DNA of 64,000 nucleotides from Bog-473 sp963840435. Its GTDB lineage: Bacteria > Actinomycetota > Acidimicrobiia > Acidimicrobiales > RAAP-2. Location: positions 1-64,000 of the forward strand of contig CAWIYY010000021.1 of assembly GCA_963840435.1 (NCBI GenBank). The letters are read 5' to 3'. The notes beneath the pieces were generated by a model. The model did not search any database. It was not told the DNA's origin and was given only the letters and a program-made list of their open reading frames with translations. The position numbers and the translations under genes were made by a program. Shown piece after piece: positions 1-7,342 of the stretch; within the stretch, counting starts at the first letter, position 1, and each line of letters begins with the position of its first letter.

Positions 1-73
1 GGCCGAATCGGACTCACTGCTAATGAGTTGACCTGGGTAACCGGGTCCGAGGGTTCAAATCCCTCCCTCTCCG
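1..73 (+). tRNA. tRNA-Ser(GCU), 5' end missing
   Basis: The 3' part of a class II tRNA lies at the left edge. The anticodon stem ACTCA/TGAGT (12-16 and 24-28) closes the loop CTGCTAA, giving anticodon GCT at 19-21. A long variable arm (29-48) with ACC..GGG pairing to CCGGGT is typical of tRNA-Ser. The T arm is GAGGG-TTCAAAT-CCCTC (49-65), followed by the 3' acceptor strand CCTCTCC and discriminator G73. CCA is not encoded. The 5' acceptor strand and part of the D arm lie outside the window. Confidence 0.93.
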
Positions 74-191
74 CTCGGAGGCCGGCCCGCTGGGCCCGGA
101 CCCTCCGGATTGATCTGGCCCGTGCCGGCGCGGGCCTGCCGGGCCCCGCGGCAGCGCGGGGACGGCCTGGTACGAGGAGTGTGTCGTAGAC

Positions 192-1589
192 GTGGGTCGC
201 TACTGGCTCCAGACCCTTGGGTGTCCCAAGAACCAGGTGGACTCCGACAAGTTGGAGGGTCACCTGGCGGCACGCGGCTACCGGCCGGCAGCGGGTCCCG
301 ACTCGGCCGACCTCGTCGTCGTCAACACGTGTGCCTTCATCGAGGCGGCACGCCAGGAGTCCATCGACGCCGTGCTCGAGCTGGCCGACCTGAGGGCTGA
401 GGGCTCGCGGCTGGTGGTGACCGGCTGCATGGCCGAGCGCTACGGCGACGAGCTGATCGCTGCGCTGCCCGAGGTGGACCTCGTCGCCGGCTTCGGCCAG
501 GAGCTCATCGCACCGCCCCACCCGTCACCCGTCCCGGTCGCGCTCGGCGCCACCCGGGCACCGGCGAATGCGCCGGCTCCCACCGGCGGCTTCGACCTGC
601 TGGAGCTACCCCGCCCAGCCACCCGCGCCCCGTGGGCCTACGTCAAGGTCGCCGAGGGCTGTGACCGGATCTGCGGCTTCTGCGCCATCCCGTCGTTCCG
701 GGGCAAGCAGCGCTCCCGCTCCGCCCGCGAGATCCTGGCCGAGGTCGACGCCCTGGCCGCGGGCCAGCACGCCGGTGCGCCGCCCCTGCGCGAGGTCGTC
801 CTGGTTGCCCAGGACCTCGCCTCCTACGGTCGTGATCGCACCGGACTCGGCCGTCGCACCCGCACCGCCTCCGGACCCTCACCGATCGCCGCCCTCACCC
901 ACGAGGTGGCGGCCCGGGTCGAAAGGACGCGCCTCCTCTACCTCTATCCCTCCGGCCTGACCGACGAGCTCATCGAGGCCGTCCTGGCCACGGGCGTGCC
1001 CTACTTCGACCTGTCCCTCCAACACGTCTCACGCCCGCTCCTGGCCAACATGCGCCGCTGGGGCGACGGCGAGCGTTTCCTGCGTCGCATCGCCGACATC
1101 CGCCGCGCCGCGCCCGACGCCACCTTCCGTTCCTCCTTCATCCTCGGCTACCCGGGCGAGACCGAGCGCGACCACGACCTGCTCCTCCAGTTCCTCGAGG
1201 CGGCCCAGCTCGACTGGGCCGGCTTCTTCACCTTCTCCAACGAGGACGGCACCCACGCCGCCGGGCTGGCCGATCAGGTGCCACCCGAGCTGGCCCTCGA
1301 GCGGTTGCGCGAGTGCACCGAATTGCAGGACACCATCACCGCCGCCGGGCGCGACGGCCTGGTCGGCCAGGTGCGTCAGGTCCTGGTCGACGCCCCGGGG
1401 GAGGGGCGCACCGTCCACGAGGCGCCCGAGATCGATGGCATCGTGCACCTTCCCCCAGAGCTCGCGGTGGGATCCTTGCTCGACATGACCGTCACCGCGG
1501 CCGAGGGCCCCGACCTCTGGGCCGAACCGGCCGGCGACCGTGCCCTCGTCCTGGCGGCCTCGGCCGTGCCGGAGGGTGCTGCTCCGTGA
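192..1589 (+). CDS. rimO: Ribosomal protein S12 methylthiotransferase RimO
   Basis: Radical-SAM enzyme of 465 aa that adds a methylthio group to the conserved aspartate of ribosomal protein S12. The N-terminal UPF0004 domain carries the three cysteines for one 4Fe-4S cluster: C11 (TLGCPKN), C47 (VVVNTCAF) and C79 (TGCMAERYG). The radical-SAM CxxxCxxC motif is C157-C161-C164 (CDRICGFC), followed by PSFRGKQRSR. A C-terminal TRAM-like region follows (LVGQVRQVLVD onward). The GTG at 192 is chosen because the product then opens with the canonical N terminus and a GAGGAG Shine-Dalgarno lies at 174-179. RimO rather than MiaB is favoured by CAFIEAARQESID and the short SLQHVS region. The stop overlaps the pgsA start. 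Confidence 0.95.
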   Translation: MGRYWLQTLGCPKNQVDSDKLEGHLAARGYRPAAGPDSADLVVVNTCAFIEAARQESIDAVLELADLRAEGSRLVVTGCMAERYGDELIAALPEVDLVAGFGQELIAPPHPSPVPVALGATRAPANAPAPTGGFDLLELPRPATRAPWAYVKVAEGCDRICGFCAIPSFRGKQRSRSAREILAEVDALAAGQHAGAPPLREVVLVAQDLASYGRDRTGLGRRTRTASGPSPIAALTHEVAARVERTRLLYLYPSGLTDELIEAVLATGVPYFDLSLQHVSRPLLANMRRWGDGERFLRRIADIRRAAPDATFRSSFILGYPGETERDHDLLLQFLEAAQLDWAGFFTFSNEDGTHAAGLADQVPPELALERLRECTELQDTITAAGRDGLVGQVRQVLVDAPGEGRTVHEAPEIDGIVHLPPELAVGSLLDMTVTAAEGPDLWAEPAGDRALVLAASAVPEGAAP

Positions 1590-2176
1590 GCGAGACCACC
1601 CGGGACACCCCGGGCCACCAATTCACCTTCGGCCCGAGCGCCCTGGCCACCCCGGCCAACGCGGTCACCGTGATCCGCCTGCTCGCCGCGCCGGTCTACG
1701 TCCTCATGCTTGTCACCTGGGGCGCCTCGTGGGTCAACGTCGTCGTCGGCTTCCTCCTGGCCGCCAGTGACGGGCTTGACGGCTACATGGCGCGCCGGCA
1801 GGGCACCACGCGTTCAGGCGCCTTCCTCGACCCCCTGGCCGACAAGGCCGTGGTGCTCGGCGCGCTCATCACGCTGTCCGCCCAGGGGCACCTCCCCGCC
1901 CTCCCGGTGGCGCTCATCACCGCGCGCGAGGTGGGGATGCAGCTCTACCGCACCTGGGTGGGCCGGCGCGGCGTCTCCATACCGGCCCGCTCGACAGCCA
2001 AGCTCAAGACGCTGGTGCAGGACATCGCCGTCGGCACCTGCATCATCCCGCCGCTGGCCCACCAGCACACGCTCCAGGTCGCCGTCATCTGGTTCGCTTG
2101 CGCGCTCACCCTCTACACCGGAGCGGAATACCTGCTCGATGGGCGCCGGGCGCTGCACCGACCCACCGCCCCCTAA
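1586..2176 (+). CDS. pgsA: CDP-alcohol phosphatidyltransferase, probable PgsA
   Basis: Membrane enzyme of 196 aa, most likely CDP-diacylglycerol-glycerol-3-phosphate 3-phosphatidyltransferase, the committed step to phosphatidylglycerol. The family signature is present as D62-x2-D65-G66-x2-A69-R70-x7-G78-x3-D82-x3-D86, and several hydrophobic helices surround it (about 29-61, 88-107 and 146-182). The GTG start overlaps the rimO TGA, so translation is probably coupled. The longer open frame upstream is a shadow of rimO. The rimO-pgsA-cinA order is common in actinobacteria and supports PgsA over other CDP-alcohol transferases, but substrate specificity cannot be read from the sequence. Confidence 0.88.
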   Translation: MSETTRDTPGHQFTFGPSALATPANAVTVIRLLAAPVYVLMLVTWGASWVNVVVGFLLAASDGLDGYMARRQGTTRSGAFLDPLADKAVVLGALITLSAQGHLPALPVALITAREVGMQLYRTWVGRRGVSIPARSTAKLKTLVQDIAVGTCIIPPLAHQHTLQVAVIWFACALTLYTGAEYLLDGRRALHRPTAP

Positions 2177-2187
2177 GGTCGACGGCC

Positions 2188-3453
2188 GTGAGGATCGAGA
2201 TCGTCGCCGTGGGCACCGAGCTCCTGCTCGGCCAGATCGCCGACACCAACTCCGCCTGGCTGGGCGACCAGCTGGCCGCCAACGGTGTGACGTCGCACTT
2301 CCACCAGGCGGTGGGCGACAACCACACCCGCATGACGCTGGCCCTGCGCACCGCACTGGCCCGCAGCGACGGGGTCATCATGTGCGGCGGGCTCGGCCCG
2401 ACCCAGGACGACATCACCCGCGAGGCCATCGCCGACGTCATGAATGTGGAGCTGGTGCGCGACCCGGCCATCGTCGCCTTCATTGCCGACTTCTTCCGGG
2501 CCCGCGGTCGTGAGATGACGGCTAACAACGAGCGCCAGGCCGACGTCCCCGTCGGGGCCACCCTCATCCCGCAGACCATGGGCACCGCTCCCGGGCTCAT
2601 CTGCCCCGTCGGCAACAAGGTCGTCTACGCCGTCCCGGGCGTGCCCTACGAGATGGCCGACATGTTCGAGCGCGCCATCCTGCCCGACCTGCGCGCCCGC
2701 ATGGCTGAGGCGGGAGAGGAGAGCGTCATCGCCTCCCGGGTGCTGCGCACATGGGGCGCCAGCGAGTCCGGCTTGGCCGAGTCGCTCCAGGGGCGCATTG
2801 ACGCGCTGGACGAGGGGAGCGACGTCACCTTGGCCTTCCTCGCCTCGGGTATCGAGGGGATCAAGGTGCGCATCACGGCGCGGGCCCGCACCCTCGGTGA
2901 TGTCGGTGCCCTGCTCGACAAGGAAGAGGTCGAGGTGCGCCAGGCCATCGGCACCGCCCTGGGCGACATCGTTTTCGGGGTGGACGACGAATCGATGGAG
3001 GTCGCGGTGGCCAACCGGCTGGTCGCCCGGGGGCTGACCTTCGGCGTGGCCGAGTCGCTCACGGGCGGGCTCATCGCCTCCCGGCTCGTCAATGTCCCCG
3101 GCGCCTCGGCCTGGTTCCGCGGCGGGGTCGTCGCCTACAACGAGCAGGTGAAGTTCGACGTCCTCGGCGTTCCCGAGGGACCCGTCGTCACCGAGGCGGC
3201 GGCGGCCGCCATGGCCGAGGGGGCCCGCCGGGTCACCCGGTCCGACGTCGGTTTGGGCATCACCGGCGTGGCCGGGCCTGATGAGCAGGAGGGTGTCGCC
3301 CCCGGGACGATCTTCGTCGGCCTGTGCCTCCCCGGTCAGCCCGCGCAGACCCGGGAGCTCCGGGTTCCCGGTGATCGCGAGCGGGTGCGCCAGTACGGGA
3401 GCATTTCTGCCCTCGACCTGGTCCGACGCGCTCTCGACACCCTGCCTGGCTGA
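2188..3453 (+). CDS. cinA: CinA family protein (competence/damage-inducible)
   Basis: A 421-aa two-domain CinA protein. The N-terminal molybdopterin-binding (MoCF)-like domain shows the typical opening IEIVAVGTELLLGQIADTN and GGLGPTQDDITREA. The C-terminal CinA amidase domain shows FGVAESLTGGLIASRLV and GITGVAGPDEQEG, as in nicotinamide mononucleotide deamidases and ADP-ribose pyrophosphatases of this family. GTG at 2188 is 11 nt after the pgsA stop and gives the canonical N terminus. In many actinobacteria cinA directly precedes recA; here the two are about 9.4 kb apart. Confidence 0.93.
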   Translation: MRIEIVAVGTELLLGQIADTNSAWLGDQLAANGVTSHFHQAVGDNHTRMTLALRTALARSDGVIMCGGLGPTQDDITREAIADVMNVELVRDPAIVAFIADFFRARGREMTANNERQADVPVGATLIPQTMGTAPGLICPVGNKVVYAVPGVPYEMADMFERAILPDLRARMAEAGEESVIASRVLRTWGASESGLAESLQGRIDALDEGSDVTLAFLASGIEGIKVRITARARTLGDVGALLDKEEVEVRQAIGTALGDIVFGVDDESMEVAVANRLVARGLTFGVAESLTGGLIASRLVNVPGASAWFRGGVVAYNEQVKFDVLGVPEGPVVTEAAAAAMAEGARRVTRSDVGLGITGVAGPDEQEGVAPGTIFVGLCLPGQPAQTRELRVPGDRERVRQYGSISALDLVRRALDTLPG

Positions 3454-3553
3454 CCACCCGGGCGGACCACCCGCGCTCACAGGAGGCCCACAGCCGGGTC
3501 ACACTGGGGGGCCACGGGAGCGTGTGAGCCTGTGAGGCAGGGAGGTATGTGCT

Positions 3554-4285
3554 GTGAAGACTGACAGCGGACCCAGGGTCCTGGTGGTTGACGACGAACC
3601 CTCAATCGTCGATGCCGTGGCCACGTCCTTGCGCTACGAGGGGTTCACCGTCGACGAGGCCATGACGGGGCGCAAGGCACTTGCCCAGGCCCAGGAGGAC
3701 CCGCCCGACCTCGTCATCCTCGATGTCATGCTCCCCGACCTCGACGGACTCGAGGTCACCCGCCGCCTGCGGGCCGATGGCGTACGCGTCCCCGTCCTCT
3801 TCCTGACCGCGCGCGACACGCTGCAGGACAAGTTGGCCGGCCTCACCGTGGGCGGTGACGACTACGTCACCAAGCCGTTCGCGCTGGCCGAGGTCATCGC
3901 CCGGGTGCATGCCATCCTGCGTCGGACGGGGTACGAGCCCGAGGACGACGGCATCCTGCGCTTCTCGGACGTCGAGCTCGATGAGAGTGCGCACGAGGTG
4001 CGACGCAGCGGGCACATCATCAACTTGACCGCCACGGAGTTCAACCTTTTGCGCTATTTCATGCTCAACCCGCGCCACGTGCTCTCGAAGTCGCAGATCC
4101 TCGACCACGTCTGGCACTACGACTTCGGCGGCGATGGCAACGTCGTCGAAACCTACGTGAGCTACCTGCGCAAGAAGCTCGAGAAGTTCGGGCCTCCCCT
4201 CATCCACACCATCCGTCTCGTTGGCTACACCCTGCGCGAGGCCGAGTCGGCCGCCGGGAGCGGAGCGGCCAGCGGAGCAGCCTGA
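3554..4285 (+). CDS. OmpR/PhoB-family response regulator
   Basis: DNA-binding response regulator of 243 aa. The receiver domain (about 7-122) has the acidic pair D13/D14, phospho-acceptor D57 in VILDVMLPDLDG, the conserved T86 and K108 in DDYVTKPFAL. A winged-helix output domain follows (about 138-235: LTATEFNLLRYFMLNP and NVVETYVSYLRKKLEK). The GTG start is preceded by a clear GGGAGGT site. The TGA stop abuts the GTG of the kinase gene at 4286, so the pair is one operon. It resembles mycobacterial TrcR/PrrA/MprA-type regulators. The signal and targets are unknown. Confidence 0.93.
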   Translation: MKTDSGPRVLVVDDEPSIVDAVATSLRYEGFTVDEAMTGRKALAQAQEDPPDLVILDVMLPDLDGLEVTRRLRADGVRVPVLFLTARDTLQDKLAGLTVGGDDYVTKPFALAEVIARVHAILRRTGYEPEDDGILRFSDVELDESAHEVRRSGHIINLTATEFNLLRYFMLNPRHVLSKSQILDHVWHYDFGGDGNVVETYVSYLRKKLEKFGPPLIHTIRLVGYTLREAESAAGSGAASGAA

Positions 4286-6052
4286 GTGTCGCTACGGCTT
4301 CGGCTCCTCGTCGCGGTCGGGCTCATCTCCATCGCGGCGCTCGTCGTGGCGGACTTCGCCACGTACTCGGCCCTGCGCTCCTCGCTCTACCAGCAGGTCG
4401 ACCAGCAACTGACCGCCCAGGGGTTTCACTATCACGGCAATCCCTTCACCGGGCAGATCACCCTGACCTGTCTGGCCCCGCCGGGTATTGCTGGCGACGG
4501 TGGGGCCGGCAACTCCGGGAACTCCGGCCAGCCCGTCGCCAGACCGGGCTTCCCGAACGCCATCGGCATCTCCTACGAGTCGGTCGTGGACCAGCACAGC
4601 CATGTCGTCGGCGGGCTCGAGTGCCCGGCCTACGTCAATGGCCACCCCTACCGGCCGCAACTGCCCCCGCACATCACCGGCTTCACGATGCAACCGAACG
4701 GGACACAGGCGGTCTACTTCACCACCTCGTCCATCGCGCCCGGTGGTCCGGCCTTCCGTGTCCTTGCCACCAAAGCCCAGGACAACGCCGTCCTCATCCA
4801 GGCCCAGCCTCTGACCGAGCAGACCAGCACCTTGCACACCCTCTTCCTGACCGAGTTCGCCGTCACGGCGGGCGCGCTCGTGCTGGCCCTCGCCGGCGGT
4901 TGGTGGCTCGTCCGTCTCGGGCTGCGCCCGCTCGAGGACGTCGAGGCCACCGCGGAGTCGATCGCCGCCGGGAATCTGGATCAGCGCGTACCGGGCGCCG
5001 ATCAGCCAACTGAGGTGGGCCGTCTCGCCCGCGCGCTCAACGTCATGCTCGAGCGCATTCAGGCGGCGTTCTCGGCTCGCCTCGCGTCGGAGCAACGGCT
5101 CCAGGAGTCACAGGACCATCTGCGCCAGTTCGTGGCCGACGCCTCACACGAGCTGCGCACGCCGATCGCCGCCGTCTCCGCCTACGCCGAGTTGTTCGAG
5201 CGCGGCGCGGCGACCAACGCCGAGGACTTGCCCCGCATCATGACCGGTATCCGCACCGAGACGGCACGCATGGATCGGTTGGTGAGCGACCTCCTCACCC
5301 TGGCCCGGCTCGATGAGGGTGCCCCCATGCAGCGCACACCCGTCGAGCTCGTGGCCCTGACCTCCGAGGCCGTCCGCACGGCGACCGCAGTCGGGCCCCA
5401 GTGGCCCGTGGAGTTCTGGGCGGCGAACCCGATCGAGATCACGGGTGACAAGGACCGCCTGCGCCAGGTGATCGACAACCTGTTGGCCAATGTGCGCGCC
5501 CACACGCCACCGGGGACGGCGGCGACGGTGCGCGTCGACCAGGTGGGCGAGGACGCACGCATCGAGGTGCGCGACAGCGGCCCGGGCATGCCGGCCGACG
5601 AGGCGCGGCGTGTCTTCGAGCGTTTCTACCGCTCCGACCCGGCCCGAGCCCGGAGGAGCGGGGGGAGTGGACTCGGCCTCTCCATCGTGTCCGCCATCGT
5701 CACCGCACACGGCGGCACGGTGTCTGCAAACTCTGCACCTGGTCAGGGCATGACCGTGACCGTGCTCATCCCCACCACCGCCACATCGGAGCCCGACACC
5801 GACACCGACACCGACGCCGACGCCGACGCCGATGCCGACCGCGATGCCGACGCCGCACCGACCCACTCCGAGACCCCCACCCCCGCACTCACGCTCACCC
5901 CCACCGCCACCCCCACGCCGGCCCCAGTGAAGACCGCACCGACCGACGCATCCCCGACCGCGCCAGCCCCGGCCGTCACACCCCCCGGCGCCTCCGACGC
6001 CGATACCGCCCGGGTTCCCGACGCCCCGACGCCGGCGGCAACGGACAGCTGA
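4286..6052 (+). CDS. HAMP-containing sensor histidine kinase with repetitive C-terminal tail
   Basis: Membrane sensor kinase of 588 aa, partner of the regulator immediately upstream. Order: TM1 (about 4-28); an extracytoplasmic domain (about 30-180) containing a Gly/Asn-rich stretch; TM2 (about 187-210); HAMP (about 212-262); HisKA with H288 in FVADASHELRTPIA; HATPase_c with N box DNLLANV, G1 box DSGPGMP and G2 box GGSGLGLSIV. After the catalytic domain ends (about residue 498), some 90 residues of low-complexity sequence follow. It begins with alternating Asp-Thr and Asp-Ala pairs and becomes Thr/Pro/Ala rich. Such a tail is not needed for kinase function and looks like a repeat expansion. 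The GTG start abuts the upstream stop. Confidence 0.92.
   Translation: MSLRLRLLVAVGLISIAALVVADFATYSALRSSLYQQVDQQLTAQGFHYHGNPFTGQITLTCLAPPGIAGDGGAGNSGNSGQPVARPGFPNAIGISYESVVDQHSHVVGGLECPAYVNGHPYRPQLPPHITGFTMQPNGTQAVYFTTSSIAPGGPAFRVLATKAQDNAVLIQAQPLTEQTSTLHTLFLTEFAVTAGALVLALAGGWWLVRLGLRPLEDVEATAESIAAGNLDQRVPGADQPTEVGRLARALNVMLERIQAAFSARLASEQRLQESQDHLRQFVADASHELRTPIAAVSAYAELFERGAATNAEDLPRIMTGIRTETARMDRLVSDLLTLARLDEGAPMQRTPVELVALTSEAVRTATAVGPQWPVEFWAANPIEITGDKDRLRQVIDNLLANVRAHTPPGTAATVRVDQVGEDARIEVRDSGPGMPADEARRVFERFYRSDPARARRSGGSGLGLSIVSAIVTAHGGTVSANSAPGQGMTVTVLIPTTATSEPDTDTDTDADADADADRDADAAPTHSETPTPALTLTPTATPTPAPVKTAPTDASPTAPAPAVTPPGASDADTARVPDAPTPAATDS
5795..5854 (+). repeat. In-frame hexanucleotide tandem repeat (GACACC/GACGCC x10)
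   Basis: Ten consecutive 6-nt units of the form GAYRCC (one reads GACCGC) encode the Asp-Thr / Asp-Ala run in the kinase tail. The unit length is a multiple of three, so copy-number changes would keep the frame. Confidence 0.9.
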
Positions 6053-6130
6053 CACCGGGGCACGCCCGCCCCTCGATTCACATCCCATCCACAGCTGAGC
6101 TTCACGCTGACCGGAGCCGCCGCCCCCACC

Positions 6131-7342
6131 ATGCAGGGCATGACAGCCCTGGCCCCCGACGAGGTGGACATGGATCCCCGGCACACCCCCGTCGACGTCG
6201 AGATCGTCGTCCCCGTCTACAACGAAGCACCCCAACTGGCCGAGCGCATCATCGCGCTGCGCGCCTTCCTCGATGAATCCTTCCCGTTCCGCGCCGTCGT
6301 CACCATCGTCGACAACGCCAGCACCGACAACACCTATGCGGTGGCCACCGCCCTGACCGACTCCCTATCGGGTGTGGCGGCCTTGCATCTTGACCGCAAG
6401 GGCCGGGGCTTCGCCCTCCGTGAGGCCTGGTCGACGAGCAGCGCCCCGGTCGTTGCCTACATGGACGTGGACCTCTCGACCTCGCTCGATGCGCTCCTGC
6501 CGCTCGTCGCACCGTTGCTCTCCGGCCATCGCGACGTGACCATCGGATCGCGTCTGGCCCGCGGCGCCCGCGTCGTGCGCGGTCCCAAGCGTGAGCTCAT
6601 CTCGCGCACCTACAACTTCATCCTCCGCATGACGTTGCGCGGCCGCTTCAGCGACGCCCAGTGCGGCTTCAAGGCGCTACGGCGAGATGCGGTCGAGCGC
6701 ATCTTGCCTCTGGTCGAGGACAACCAATGGTTCTTCGACACCGAGCTGCTCGTCATCGCCGAGCGGCTCGGCCTGCGTATCGGTGAGGTTCCGGTCGACT
6801 GGGTCGATGATCCCGATTCGCGCGTCGACATCGTGTCGACTGCGACCGACGACCTGCGCGGCATCTGGCGCATGCTCGTGCGTCGCCCCAAGGGACTGCC
6901 GCGCGCCGGGGTGCGTGAGGTTACATCCGATCAGTTGCTGCGTTTCGCCGGAGTCGGCGTGGTGAGCACGCTCGGCTACTTGTTCCTCTTCGTGGCCTGG
7001 CGCCCCGTCCTTGGCGTGTTCGGGGCCAACGCCGTGGCCATGGCCCTGGCCACCCTGTTCAACACGGCCGTGCACAAGGAGCTGGCCCGCGGCGCCGACG
7101 GGCAGGCTCGTCACGCCCGCATGGCCCTCGTCACCGTGCTGCTCTTCATGGTCAGTCTGGCCTTCACCTCTCTCGGCCTTCTCGTCGCCGAGTGGGTCGC
7201 ACCCTCACTCCTGCTGGCCGAGGTGCTGGCCCTGACGCTGGCCAACATGGTCGCCGCCGTCTTCCGGTTCTCGGTGCTACGGGCCTGGGTCTTCCGCCCC
7301 CGTACGCGTCCCGCCACCCACGCAATGGAGGTCTCCCCCTGA
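6131..7342 (+). CDS. Family 2 glycosyltransferase fused to a GtrA-like membrane domain
   Basis: A 403-aa protein. The N-terminal GT-A domain (about 20-260) resembles dolichyl/polyprenyl-phosphate sugar synthases: VEIVVPVYNEA, IVDNASTDNT, the DxD-type motif in YMDVDLST, RKGRGFALREA-like segment and DAQCGFKALRRDA. The C-terminal part (about 270-395) has four hydrophobic helices of the GtrA type (LLRFAGVGVVSTLGYLFLF). Such fusions make a polyprenyl-phosphate sugar and help move it across the membrane, for a GT-C enzyme to use outside. The next gene is exactly such an enzyme and overlaps by one base (TGATG). ATGs at 6140 and 6170 are alternative starts; a GAGGT lies just before 6170. Confidence 0.88.
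   Translation: MQGMTALAPDEVDMDPRHTPVDVEIVVPVYNEAPQLAERIIALRAFLDESFPFRAVVTIVDNASTDNTYAVATALTDSLSGVAALHLDRKGRGFALREAWSTSSAPVVAYMDVDLSTSLDALLPLVAPLLSGHRDVTIGSRLARGARVVRGPKRELISRTYNFILRMTLRGRFSDAQCGFKALRRDAVERILPLVEDNQWFFDTELLVIAERLGLRIGEVPVDWVDDPDSRVDIVSTATDDLRGIWRMLVRRPKGLPRAGVREVTSDQLLRFAGVGVVSTLGYLFLFVAWRPVLGVFGANAVAMALATLFNTAVHKELARGADGQARHARMALVTVLLFMVSLAFTSLGLLVAEWVAPSLLLAEVLALTLANMVAAVFRFSVLRAWVFRPRTRPATHAMEVSP

Noticed and set aside
2173..3480. 435-codon open frame on the minus strand
   Set aside because: Antisense shadow of cinA, caused by high G+C. Composition is unnatural and cinA has clear family motifs.
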